A stretch of 64,000 nucleotides of DNA from Scilla litardierei (lineage: Eukaryota > Streptophyta > Magnoliopsida > Asparagales > Asparagaceae). The position numbers were made by a program, and so were the translations under genes. The first letter of the stretch is position 1, and each line of letters begins with the position of its first letter. Of this stretch, positions 57,601-63,799 are shown piece by piece. The stretch is taken from assembly GCA_030789695.1 (NCBI GenBank), contig CM061139.1, positions 105,870,837 through 105,934,836 of the forward strand, in the 5' to 3' direction. The notes under the pieces were generated by a model. That model saw only the letters and a program-made list of their open reading frames with translations, made no database searches and was not told the origin of the DNA.

Positions 57601-60600
57601 CGAGACTTTGGTGGAGGTGGAGGTAGAGGCGTGTAAATTTCGGGGTATGGATAGGAGGGTTCATGGTATAGATTGTAGTTATATGATGGTGGGTTGTATG
57701 TGTGGACATAATATGGGCATTGGTTTGCTTCGGGCCCCTGCATCCCACATACTTCGTAAAATGGTACAACCTGCAGAAAATCATTGTTAACTCACATCTG
57801 AACACCATACGATGTTGAGGCTTCAAAATTTCCGATATACATTCCATCAGGTATCCACATTCTTCAAAATGCACCTGCAACCAAAAGATAAGGCTAAGAG
57901 AAGCATGTCAGTGGTACAAGAGAATAGCACAAATGATAATCGGGTGGTGGGGGAAGAATTTTGTTTATTTATTTATAAATTTTTATAATCACGTAGTCTA
58001 ACGAACCAATCGACCGAACTAATATCAATCAAGCGCAACCACCCCAGCAACAGCGCCAAAAACTTGATGTGAGCTTTAATATATTTGTAACCGCAAGCGC
58101 ACGGCTGTCGTCGTAGCGATGTACGGATTGTCCGCAGGGAAGTTAGGTGATCGAGTACTAGTTTTACCCTAAATTATTATTAGTTATGTGAAATCGACTT
58201 TTAAACACTAAACATGAATAGAATCACAGAGATGAACAATAACAATATGAAACTGCAAAACATATATATAATGCAAATTAAAAAGAAAACAAATACTTAT
58301 CTCAATGATATCGAACATGGAGTCGTCAATTCCATGTTTACATCGATGGAAAAAGTATCTAAAACTAATCTAAAACTCTAATCTACTCCTAGAAAACAAG
58401 AAAGAGGTAAAACTGGAGCAAAATCACAGGCCTTAACCGCCTTCTCGTCTCTGGCGGTGCTCCCATATTTAAATAGAACCCATGAAACCCCAGCGGGTTC
58501 GGGGGAAACCTGATTCGACACGACCGCATCGATGAACGACGCGGTTGCATCGTTTGGAGCTTAAACGGGGCCTTTAGACCTTCGGGAAAAATGTAAATCA
58601 CGTGGTCGTTTGGCACGATGACGTGACCGCATTGCTAACGTGCATAAGATGCTCTTCGCTCTTCCTTGGGACGACACGGTCGTGTGGGTGGCCACAAGAC
58701 CATGTCGTACTAGCTTCATCTTCCAGCGGCTACAGTTCACTCGATCACGTCGAGAAAACGATGCGATCGCGTCGTTTCAACCAAGTTACGCACTTCAGCC
58801 TCGTTCTGACGCGATCGTTTGGCGTGGTGACACAACCGTGTCGTTGTGGATCTTAGCTCTTTTTCTTCAGTTACCCACGCGACCGCGTGGGGCTATCACA
58901 CGGTCGTGTGGGACAGCTCTTGGGTGCTCTATCTGTGTCATCCCACACAACCGTGTGGGGTGACACACACAGTCGTGTGGATGCCAAAATCCACCGAATC
59001 TTCTATGCTTTGACTCCGTTGCTTCGTCTCGCTTCTCTTCTCACTTATTGACTTCGTTAAACTATTTTTAGCTGCAATTTAATCTGAAACACGCATAAAT
59101 ACCCAGCGAGTGAAAGTGAACGATAATATGATGAAGTGACGATAAAAGTAAGGATTTATATGACATCATGCATGTATAAACCCCACTAAAACTATATGAT
59201 ATATCCACTCATCATGTATCATTTTGTATAACTTGAAAATGTCAAAAATAACTGGGGAAGATCAGAGATCTAAGGGGGATTCGACACCAGGAATCGAGAT
59301 CTTTGTCAGGAACCAGATCTCTAGCAGTGAAGACTGACATGATGAACTGATATGATAGGAAAGACTGACCAATCAAGTCAAGCTAATGGACTGTGTCTGT
59401 GAGTAGTGGGTCTGTATTAATCAGGCCCAAGCAAAAATTATAAAGAGATGCAAAACGAAGCCCAATTCGCGTGCATCCGTGAAGCACAAATCCGATATTT
59501 TGCCCTATGCACACGTGTATCATGGGCGCATGCTACCGGTTAATGTGTCTCCGGATTGGCCATCCAGCTTTGCATTGGCCCCTTGCATGGGCTCGTGTGC
59601 GCACGAGACTCTCCCTATTTTCACCCCATACTAGAAGCCCAGTAGCACAATGAAGGGGAGTCCTAATATAAGCTCATCTATGGGTGTGTACACTTTCAAT
59701 GTGTGACTAAACACAAAATGACATCTCTTTAAAATGCAAAATGCCTTATAAGTCCAACAATCCCCTACTATTTCATAATTCAAAGGCAAGGAATATAAGG
59801 ACAATAGAAAATATAAGAAGTATAATAATAACACAATATATTAGTAGTGATGACTTTCGGTCTATGAGCCACTACTTAGTATATGTAAGTGTGTCCTACA
59901 AGAAGTTAATGAAACTTATAGTTTCTATGAACAAATCTCCTTTATTGTAGATCATTGACTGACAACCTATATTGAGTTAATAATAAACAAGTTGCGCTAA
60001 TGATACACCCGAAATGAAATCATTGATATGCAGTAATAAACAAATTCAATGATACACCTGAACTAATTAACATAGCATTCATCATTTCTTTCAGAGTTTT
60101 ATTTATCCTTTCTGTTATACCATTAGATTCAATAGAATAAGGAGGAGGTATTTCCCGAAGTATTCTATATTCTTCACAATAATCATTAAATGATGTGAAT
60201 TCTTCTCCTCTATCCGATCTAAGTCTTTTTATTTTCTTATTTAGTTGATTTTCAACTTTTATTTTATACTTCACAAACATTTCATATGCTTCATCTTTAG
60301 ATTTAAGCAAATAAACTTTGATATATCGAGAGTAGTCATCTACAAATGTGATATCAAATCTTTTACCACCTCTTGTTATGATATTTTCAAGTCACCAAGA
60401 TCGCTATGAATGAGAACAAACAATTCATTTTTTCTTTGAATTGATTTACTTGATTCTTAGTGGCTTAAGATTCAAAACATACTTCACATTTATCAAGATT
60501 TGAAGAAGTAGCATTATGCAATAAACTAATTTTTTTCATTTTTTTTAGTAAGAAAAGTTAATATGTCCTGATCTATAATGCCATGTATCAAAAGATTCGA

Positions 60601-63600
60601 TCAAGTAAGCATGAACGAAGAAACATTTTCATTCATGATTTCAAGTACATTCAAGATAAAGAGACCTTTGCTATAATAACTCTTCCCCACAAAATGGACA
60701 TTGTTTATCATTACAATCTTATCAGATTCAAAAATAACCCTAACTCCTACTTTCCCAAGAAGAGAGACCGTTACAAGATGCCAACAGATGTTTGGAACAT
60801 GGAGCACCTCACTAAGCAATAAGATCATTCCTGAAGTCAATTTGAGGAGAACTTTTTGTTTCCCAACAATGGGTGAGGGTCCTGAATCCCACATATTCAC
60901 ATTCTTCTCACTGTTGCTTCTCATTGTTGCTGGTAGGAATATAAGAGATAAAATCTCCTCTATCAGCACAAATATGCCGGCTTGCCCCAAAATCAATCAC
61001 CCAATCCTCGTATGTAGGAACATATTAACATCGAAGATCACTACAGTAATAATATCTTCATCTATTAAGTTTGCACTTGGTTTGGAGCCTCATTTTGAAA
61101 TCGGCATTGAGCTGCATAGTGTCCGTGTTTTTCACATACAAAGCACAATCCCTTCTTCTTGAAATATGGTCTTATGGTTCTTTTGAAATTTCAGATTAGG
61201 TCTGTGGTTAGGTCTTTAATTTTTTTAGTGATTCTTATGATGTGAATGTGGTATGAAAGAATTGCTTTCGACCAAATTAGAATTAGAGACTGTGTACTTA
61301 GTTATTGTGGTTTTTTCCATCCTTATTATTTTGTCAATCCTACTGTAATGACATCTTCGATGGACATTTGTTTTCTTTTATATTTAAGGTTGTTCTAATT
61401 CCAAGATTCGGGAAATTTTTCAGTCAAAGCTTCGACTTCAAAAGGTTCAAGCAAAAATACATTTTCATTTTTAAAGACCATCTATGAAAACATAGTAGTC
61501 ATGAATTTGAGAAGAGACATCCTTATCTTCGATCATAAAGAAGTGAAAATTTTTATCTATACAAAGTTTTGGGAACCAGCATCTTTTAGGATATGTTTCT
61601 TGTTATGGCTATCCCATATTTCAGAAGCGCCTTTGTAAAGACAGTGGTTGTCAAAAAGCTCATTAGACAGTGTGTTAAGACTGGTAAGTCTACAAATTTT
61701 GTTGGCTCGTTCCTAGTTTGCTAGATTTTTAGCTTTATCTTTTTCAGTTTAGGGATCAATGATAGTAAAATCATAACCAGTGACATCAAGTGTGCTAAAA
61801 ACGCTTTCTTGTCATCTCTTAAAGAAACTAACACTAATTAGTTCAATTATAGATAGGACGGGAAGGGCTCTAGCAGTAACCATGGCAGCATCCATACTAT
61901 AACTTTAAAATTGTTAGAAAATATTAATACAAAATAGGATCTAGCTACAATTTCAATTCAAGAAGAAGAGACATATTGAGGTCGAGTCGTGCTAGGCACT
62001 GCCTTTAAAAGTAGATTTTCGTCTCTTGAAGTCAATGATCGGTGCAAGATAGGATCGACAGACTACCCTCCAGAACACAGCGACCACTGATTCAGTGATT
62101 CTGTAAGCGTGCACTCGTAATGCAGAACTTCAGCAAGCAGCAACAGTCAATTCCTTCTCACATGAAGAGAAATAGAAGTAGAACAGAGGAAAGAACATTA
62201 TGTACGAGGAAATTAAGGGTCATGGTTCTCATCTCAAGTTTTACATTGATCTCTTTTATAATGAGAAGAAACTAACTGTTACGATTGTATCATTGGGTAT
62301 AACTTGAGAATGTCAAAAATAACTCAGACGGGTCAGAGATCTGAAGGGGATCTAATAACAGGAGGATCAGAAGATCTCTGTCAGGGAAGACTGACAGGAT
62401 GAATTGAGGTGATTAGAAAGATGAAACAGTTAAGTCAAGATGATGAACCGTGTCTACGAGCAGTGGGTCTGTAATAATCCGGCCCAAGCAAAAATTATAA
62501 AGAGTGCAAAATGAGGCCCACTTTGCACACACCCGTGAAGCACAAATTTGAGATTTTTTGCCCCCCTGCGAATGCGTATTGCGGACGCACACAACCGGTT
62601 AATAGGTTTTCAGATCGGCCATCCAAATTTGCATTGGTCCCTTCCTTGGACTCGGGTGCGTATGAGCCGCTCCCTATTTCCATCCCATACTAGAAGCCCG
62701 ATAGTATAATGAAGAGAGTCCTAATATAAGCTCATCTAGTGGTGTGTACACTTTCAACGTGGGACTAAACACAAAAAGACATGTCTTTGGATTGTGAAAT
62801 ACCTTATAAGTCTAACAATATATACATATATGAATAATATGGAGGACATCTTGCCAAGGAGGAAATTTCCATCATGGCTCGCTCATGCAATCACACATCC
62901 AGCAAGTTTTTCGACAATCGAATATATTCATTTTGATGTTTATGTTCTCATATCACCAATTTTTAAGTGAATCTTTTTACTTATTCATTTAGTCATTGTA
63001 AAAAGTATTGTTACCAAAACCGTCATATTTACAAGGATTGAATGAACAGGTAAAATCCTTTGGATTCACTTAAAAATTGAAGGTTTGAAATTTTAGAACA
63101 TGAAGATCAAAATGAATGTATCGGATTGAAAGAAAAATAAAGGGGTGGGGTTTTAACACTGTCCAATGAGTAAATTCCTCATTGGTTAGATGATACTCAT
63201 TTTTTCTACATATATACATGCATATGTGCGTGTGTGCGCGCGCGCATATCTATACATGTATGTGTGTATACATATATGTATGTGTACATATGTATACATA
63301 CAAGTATGTATGTATATGTGTGTTTGTGCATGTGCATGCATGCATGCATGCATATAGATGTATGTATGTTTATGTATACATGTATATGTTTTCATATGCA
63401 TGTATATGTGTGTGTGTGTGTATGCATACATATTTGTGTTGGGGGGGGGAGTGTGTGTCTTTTAAATTCATTTCTGTATCAACCTTCAGCAACATGTAGC
63501 TAGCCCAACGTATTATGTTGTGTCGTTCTCAATGCTAAAAGGCTTTTTCCTTTAATGACGAAGATAAAGCAAGTGTAATTACAAGCATGGGTAAAACATA

Positions 63601-63799
63601 TGTAAAGAATATACCAAACTGAAATGAGCAAAGCAGCTCAAAGAACAATACCTAACCCTGGAGGAGAAGAAAAATGGAAATGGGTCATAAATACGTGGTT
63701 CATATGTGCGGTCATTTCCACGTGGTGGTGATTCAACATTCAGACTTTCTTGTAAAGCCCGTGCAAGCTGTTCGTCTTCTTCCACATGAGATCCAATAT
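15638..63799 (-). CDS. DAR1: DA1-related (DAR1-like) UIM-LIM-peptidase gene, partial at the 5' end, more than 48 kb long
   Basis: Nine exons run from right to left: 63799-63652, 50750-50630, 50517-50434, 27570-27451, 26584-26372, 26268-26206, 26059-25944, 25678-25620 and 15957-15638. Every junction is GT-AG and every phase matches. The protein carries a ubiquitin-interacting motif ([14 protein letters not shown]), a LIM domain ([13 protein letters not shown] ... CFRCHAC ... HPKCDVC), a second Cys-rich region (YCPSHEH ... CCSCERME), a conserved linker and a zinc-peptidase site HEMMH, and ends in GSFPY-stop at 15638. DA1-family proteins are ubiquitin-activated peptidases that limit cell proliferation and organ size. 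The [19 protein letters not shown] segment favours the DAR1 branch over DA1 itself, but that choice is from memory. N-terminal exons lie beyond 64000. Introns of 9.7, 22.9 and 12.9 kb are packed with transposons, yet I see no coding lesion. Confidence 0.93.
17068..17575 (+). repeat. Tandem repeat, three partial copies
   Basis: The phrase GACATGTTTGTTGTATTG followed by CAATGAAGCTCA occurs at 17068, 17378 and 17538. It is linked by CTTCCTTTGGTTGT and by GCCGAAGACGCCTCA-type blocks. The unit is about 160-170 bp once the MITE inserted in the first copy is removed. No coding potential is seen. Confidence 0.75.
17147..17330. mobile_element. 184-bp MITE with long inverted termini
   Basis: The element is flanked by TAAGAA at 17141-17146 and again at 17331-17336. 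Its ends are inverted copies containing GCACCTCATTCTTTGAGGTGC, each itself palindromic, so transcripts would fold strongly. The neighbouring tandem copy at about 17485 has the uninterrupted sequence TTATAAGATGCAAGG, which serves as a paralogous empty site and supports the boundaries. It has no coding capacity. The superfamily is uncertain. Confidence 0.78.
18624..19052 (-). repeat. LTR (3' LTR in element orientation) of gag-only element 1
   Basis: It aligns over its length with 21203-21619. Shared blocks include CTAGGGATTTT, ATACAATGATAGTTGGC, CACTAGATCTA and the end AAGTTGTATCA / AAGTCGTATCA. The outer TG is mutated. Confidence 0.78.
19176..21141 (-). pseudogene. Gag remnants of element 1
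   Basis: Pieces in different frames resemble a plant gypsy-type gag. A coiled-coil-rich N-terminal part lies at 21141-20938 ([14 protein letters not shown]), and the conserved gag core at 19898-19710 ([20 protein letters not shown] and YFTMN). A C-terminal part at 19469-19176 ([15 protein letters not shown]) follows. Between the first two, 20052-20640 is GC-rich with a tandem repeat of about 35 bp (GGAATCGTGGGCCC). Frames are broken in several places. Confidence 0.7.
21203..21619 (-). repeat. LTR (5' LTR in element orientation) of gag-only element 1
   Basis: Starts TGATACAACC and ends GTCGTATCA in + coordinates, giving the usual TG...CA ends with a short palindrome. It is the pair of 18624-19052. 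Confidence 0.8.
22155..23099 (+). repeat. Old LTR A of an adjacent LTR pair
   Basis: Starts TGTTAGAGG and ends TTTGCATCAACA. The interior has TCCACAAGATG-type steps, the block CTGACGTGG and the block GACTTAAGCATCGAAGACG before the end. This end resembles LTRs of plant gypsy-type elements. No internal domain is attached on either side. Confidence 0.65.
23105..24028 (+). repeat. Old LTR B of an adjacent LTR pair
   Basis: Starts TGCTAGAGG and ends TTCTGCATCAACA. It shares with LTR A the CTGACGTGG and GACTTAAGCATC blocks and has nearly the same length (924 against 945), but is strongly diverged. Only GTTAA (23100-23104) separates the two. Confidence 0.65.
24029..25619. other. Right part of the 9.7-kb DAR1 intron
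   Basis: No gene is evident. A stretch at about 24083-24330 is rich in ATTGCAATTGCA-type steps and CCAAACATGTGA, which looks like a small MITE remnant, but I could not set its ends. The rest is AT-rich intron. Confidence 0.45.
25620..25678 (-). CDS. DAR1: DAR1-like exon with HEMMH zinc site
   Basis: This 59-bp exon encodes [24 protein letters not shown] is the metal-binding and catalytic motif of DA1 peptidases. The 5' base completes an arginine codon split with the previous exon, and the 3' G is the first base of a glycine codon finished more than 9.6 kb away at 15957. Confidence 0.95.
25944..26059 (-). CDS. DAR1: DAR1-like exon ([11 protein letters not shown] region)
   Basis: Encodes [19 protein letters not shown] followed by [19 protein letters not shown]; this leads directly into the peptidase exon. 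Acceptor CTCAACCAG and donor CCAAGGTATTG. Confidence 0.94.
26206..26268 (-). CDS. DAR1: DAR1-like exon ([13 protein letters not shown])
   Basis: A 63-bp, phase-0 exon encoding [20 protein letters not shown] and a final threonine codon, with donor GTAAGG and acceptor CTACAG. The linker is highly conserved in the family. Confidence 0.94.
26372..26584 (-). CDS. DAR1: DAR1-like exon ([15 protein letters not shown])
   Basis: A 213-bp, phase-0 exon encoding [20 protein letters not shown], then [19 protein letters not shown] and [10 protein letters not shown]. Acceptor AATTCCAG and donor GTGAGT. Confidence 0.95.
26585..27450. other. DAR1 intron with a SINE-like insert
   Basis: This 866-bp intron has no coding potential of its own. 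The only recognisable content is the tRNA-like SINE head listed at 27000-27130. Confidence 0.6.
27000..27130 (-). mobile_element. tRNA-derived SINE-like sequence
   Basis: On the minus strand a pol III A-box (TAGCTCAGTGGT, 27122-27111) is followed about 37 bases later by a B-box (GGTTCGCTTCCC, 27074-27063). This is the internal promoter of a tRNA-derived SINE. No acceptor-stem pairing makes a real tRNA unlikely. The 3' limit is a guess, and no duplication was identified. Confidence 0.6.
27451..27570 (-). CDS. DAR1: DAR1-like exon (second Cys/His region)
   Basis: A 120-bp, phase-0 exon encoding [39 protein letters not shown] and a final Glu codon. The Cys and His spacing matches the LIM-like region that follows the LIM domain in DA1 proteins. 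Its upstream neighbour exon is 22.9 kb away at 50434. Confidence 0.95.
27906..29758 (+). repeat. Left LTR of the chromovirus, part 1
   Basis: Aligns base for base, with few differences, to 42328-44165. It contains a (CT)n tract at about 28137-28189 followed by a run of C. The LTR is interrupted at 29758 by the copia-type element and resumes at 36891. Confidence 0.92.
28137..28203 (+). repeat. (CT)n and poly-C microsatellite in the left LTR
   Basis: About 26 CT units are followed by a run of roughly 14 C. The right LTR has a longer CT tract (about 42553-42611) and no long C run, so the tract has changed since insertion. Confidence 0.9.
29759..31487 (-). repeat. LTR of the nested copia-type element (left)
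   Basis: A 1,729-bp LTR, highly similar to 35169-36890. It includes the CCGACTAGT hairpin array and a TATTTATAG TATA-like step near 30497. Confidence 0.93.
30545..31095. repeat. ACTAGTCGGT / ACCGACTAGT hairpin array in the left copia LTR
   Basis: About five to six units of 100-120 bp each contain ACTAGTCGGTC, the inverted CCGACTAGTT, then CAACTAGTCGGTCGGTGA and an inverted GACCGACTAA. Every unit can fold into hairpins. The same array occurs at 35955-36490. Confidence 0.9.
31488..32981. other. Non-coding 3' interior of the nested copia-type element
   Basis: This A-rich region lies between the end of gag (minus strand) and the purine tract. It shows no protease, integrase or reverse transcriptase similarity. 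Repeated steps such as AAATCATCAAACCATAGG occur near 31960-32030. Confidence 0.7.
32982..35167 (-). pseudogene. Copia-type gag of the nested element
   Basis: The main open stretch, 35167-33800 (455 codons), has the UBN2-type gag core ([27 protein letters not shown] before it) and a CCHC knuckle ([14 protein letters not shown]), then an acidic region. It continues in other frames as 33803-33288 (coiled coil, then [12 protein letters not shown]) and 33236-32982, which ends in SSWTWFPKG and a stop. At least two frame changes separate the pieces. Gag forms the particle that packages the element's RNA. No protease follows the C-terminus, where autonomous copia elements would continue. Confidence 0.88.
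35169..36890 (-). repeat. LTR of the nested copia-type element (right)
   Basis: A 1,722-bp partner of 29759-31487, with the hairpin array at about 35955-36490. In element orientation this is the 5' LTR because the primer site lies next to it. Confidence 0.93.
36891..37526 (+). repeat. Left LTR of the chromovirus, part 2
   Basis: Resumes at GATTTCCGTTCACGG and ends GGGCGTTACA, aligned with 44163-44795 of the right LTR. Confidence 0.92.
38170..38238 (+). other. Intron-like 69-bp interruption in chromovirus gag
   Basis: The gag core breaks after CTCAGCAG and resumes at GTTCGCCAAGGAC, in the middle of a segment normally continuous in gypsy gag. The insert starts GTGTGTGATT, contains in-frame stops, is AT-rich, and ends GATATTTTAG. 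Its ends fit spliceosomal donor and acceptor rules, and removal leaves the frame intact. Confidence 0.7.
38876..38958 (+). other. Intron-like 83-bp interruption before the chromovirus protease
   Basis: The reading breaks after CATCACAG and resumes at GTACCGTATTAG just before the protease LFDSGASH. The insert starts GTACGACTTT, is AT-rich and ends AATAACCTTAG. Removing 83 bases restores one continuous frame (phase 1), as expected for an intron and not for random insertion. Confidence 0.7.
42328..44795 (+). repeat. Right LTR of the chromovirus
   Basis: An uninterrupted 2,468-bp LTR, starting TGTAATGGGC and ending GGTGTTACA. It is the sister of the split left LTR and shows the pre-insertion state of the copia target site (GAGGATTTCCG near 44160). 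Confidence 0.93.
44801..46144. other. DAR1 intron between retrotransposons
   Basis: AT-rich with no gene. Near 46085-46140 there are AATTCCCTTGAACTTTG and ACCCCTTGAAC steps that continue beyond the next element (after 49074), showing that the element split a low-complexity stretch. Confidence 0.5.
46145..46512 (-). repeat. LTR of gag-only element 2 (left)
   Basis: Starts TGATATGATTAGGG in + coordinates and ends AGCCGCATTA. It is the partner of 48714-49074 and includes a C9 run. Confidence 0.85.
46573..47632 (-). pseudogene. Gag C-terminal part of the inner family
   Basis: Pieces encode a gypsy-type gag: [14 protein letters not shown] and [17 protein letters not shown] at 47036-46764, then [14 protein letters not shown] and an acidic tail at 46785-46573. 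The upstream end abuts primer site 47643-47632. Frames are broken between pieces. Confidence 0.72.
47647..47925 (-). repeat. Truncated LTR of a second family inside element 2
   Basis: It starts TGATATGATCCGGATC in + coordinates next to a 12-base primer complement at 47632-47643. It has LTR-like blocks (TTGGCCACTTTAGAGG, CACACTAGATCTA) related to those of gag-only element 1. It stops abruptly at about 47925, where the gag of the outer family begins. Confidence 0.7.
47930..48688 (-). pseudogene. Gag N-terminal part of the outer family
   Basis: Begins with a coiled coil at 48688 ([20 protein letters not shown]) and continues through a GC-rich, Gly/Pro-rich repeat region (48040-48200, about 50-bp units with AAAAGGGGCCG) to a gag-core start (MVRLDFFNP) that is cut off at about 47930. 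Confidence 0.7.
48714..49074 (-). repeat. LTR of gag-only element 2 (right, 5' in element orientation)
   Basis: Partner of 46145-46512; ends GCCGCATCA. The primer site lies immediately to its left. Confidence 0.85.
49075..50433. other. DAR1 intron, right end of the 22.9-kb intron
   Basis: No gene is seen. A region at about 49710-50180 has repeated GGGTTCGGG, GATTCGGGTT and inverted AACCCGACCC steps, which resembles a small non-autonomous DNA element, but I could not define its ends. Confidence 0.45.
50434..50517 (-). CDS. DAR1: DAR1-like exon, LIM domain part 2
   Basis: An 84-bp, phase-0 exon encoding [18 protein letters not shown] followed by [10 protein letters not shown], with donor GTGAGT and acceptor GGCCCAG. 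It supplies the second zinc-binding half of the LIM domain. Confidence 0.95.
50630..50750 (-). CDS. DAR1: DAR1-like exon, LIM domain part 1
   Basis: Encodes [29 protein letters not shown] and NKPISDYE with the usual LIM Cys/His spacing. The first base completes an arginine codon begun 12.9 kb upstream at 63652. Confidence 0.95.
50940..51626 (+). mobile_element. LTR fragment with primer site (truncated retrotransposon)
   Basis: A TATA-like TATATAAG (about 51222), repeated TTTTATTTGTTAGCATTTTA steps and a primer site TGGTATCAGAGT at 51615-51626 mark the 5' LTR end and leader of a + strand element. The left boundary is approximate, and no interior genes or second LTR are seen. Confidence 0.55.
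52412..54093 (+). repeat. Solo LTR (copia-like) inside the Athila/Tat-like LTR
   Basis: A 1,682-bp sequence starting TGTTGGGAAATTGAG and ending GGATCCTACA, with a perfect CCAGC duplication (52407-52411 and 54094-54098). It has no interior genes. It has TATATATAG (about 53124) and a series of CCGACTATC motifs at about 52860-53000. The start and end phrases (TTTTGATGATGTGCAC, GTTTGTCATCCAC) recall SIRE/Maximus-type copia LTRs; that assignment is tentative. Orientation is assigned from the TATA-like step. Confidence 0.82.
54200..54660. repeat. CACACGACC / GGTCGTGTGG inverted-motif cluster in the left Athila-like LTR
   Basis: GACACGATCGTGTGG, CCACACGAC, CACACGGTCACGTGG and CACACGACCATGTGG recur within about 450 bp. 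A matching, slightly different cluster lies in the right LTR at about 58500-58985. Many pairs can fold as hairpins. Confidence 0.75.
54873..56500. other. Non-coding 3' interior of the Athila/Tat-like element
   Basis: No open coding region is evident. The purine-tract phrase, CCCCCAAGCTAAAC on +, appears next to the LTR (about 54886) and again near 55445, with a variant CCCCCAAGCTAGAA near 55974. Tract-like sequences are therefore repeated inside the element. Confidence 0.6.
56506..57880 (-). pseudogene. Gag-like remnant of the Athila/Tat-like element
   Basis: Two pieces in one frame on the minus strand, 57743-57477 (Tyr/Pro-rich, [16 protein letters not shown], and two [20 protein letters not shown] repeats) and 57455-57117 ([12 protein letters not shown]), are separated by a single stop. 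Further short pieces reach 56506. The Pro/Tyr-rich, repeat-bearing character suits the poorly conserved gag C-terminus of Athila-like elements. No enzyme domain is seen. Confidence 0.5.
58065..59214 (-). repeat. Right LTR of the Athila/Tat-like element (5' in element orientation)
   Basis: Uninterrupted 1,150-bp partner of the left LTR. Its sequence at about 58430 (CAGGCCTTAACCGCC) shows the region where the solo LTR inserted in the other copy. Confidence 0.88.
59215..59759 (-). repeat. LTR of the decayed copia element (left)
   Basis: Aligns with 62286-62817 (GTCAAAAATAACT, GGCCCAAGCAAAAATTATAA, CCCATACTAGAAGCCC, CTAATATAAGCTCATCT). Its first five bases are also the right target duplication of the Athila/Tat-like element. 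Confidence 0.85.
60020..61900 (-). pseudogene. Copia gag / pre-integrase / integrase remnants
   Basis: In element order on the minus strand: a gag core at about 61900-61500 ([20 protein letters not shown]); a protease and gag-pre-integrase part at 60996-60601 ([36 protein letters not shown]); and an integrase core at 60310-60020 ([36 protein letters not shown]). Frames are interrupted between and within parts. No RT motif is present. Integrase-first order is diagnostic of copia elements. Confidence 0.8.
62286..62817 (-). repeat. LTR of the decayed copia element (right, 5' in element orientation)
   Basis: Partner of 59215-59759. The adjoining + strand sequence at 62205-62285 (GGAAATTAAGGGTCATGG, GGTTCTCATCTCAAG) is the element leader. 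Confidence 0.85.
62818..63651. other. DAR1 intron next to the UIM exon, with alternating purine-pyrimidine DNA
   Basis: No gene. About 63205-63435 is a long, imperfect run of TGTATG, CATATG, GTGTGT and GCGCGC steps, that is, mostly alternating purine and pyrimidine bases. It is followed by a run of G (about 63440-63449). Such DNA is prone to slippage and to left-handed conformations. Confidence 0.7.
63652..63799 (-). CDS. DAR1: DAR1-like exon with ubiquitin-interacting motif
   Basis: Encodes [20 protein letters not shown] followed by NVESPPRG and a Phe/Tyr/Pro-rich segment ending [22 protein letters not shown] fits the UIM pattern (acidic patch, L..AL..S). The donor is GTATTG after GGGTTAG at 63652. 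The upstream limit is set by an ACTAG acceptor at 63800-63801; earlier exons are outside the window. Confidence 0.9.

Larger units (their letters stand above)
52074..59214 (-). mobile_element. Athila/Tat-like LTR retrotransposon, non-autonomous or decayed
   Basis: LTRs start TGATGTGAGC and end CACTCATCA. A perfect TGTAT duplication flanks the element (52069-52073 and 59215-59219). On the minus strand the primer region TTTTTGGCGCTGTTGCTGGG follows the right LTR, and a purine tract AGCTTGGGGGATTTTG precedes the left one. These are features of the Athila/Tat branch of gypsy elements. The 3.2-kb interior has only gag-like remnants. The left LTR contains a solo LTR of another family. Confidence 0.87.
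59215..62817 (-). mobile_element. Decayed copia LTR retrotransposon, internally deleted
   Basis: LTRs 59215-59759 and 62286-62817 begin TGTATCATT and end CTAACA or CCAACA in + coordinates. On the minus strand a purine tract ATAGTAGGGGAT precedes the LTR at 59759. The 2.5-kb interior retains fragments of gag, protease/pre-integrase and integrase in copia order; reverse transcriptase and RNase H are missing. No target duplication was found at the outer ends. Confidence 0.82.

Noticed and set aside
63186..63503. Cys/Tyr/His/Val-rich open frames on both strands
   Set aside because: They arise from the alternating purine-pyrimidine microsatellite.
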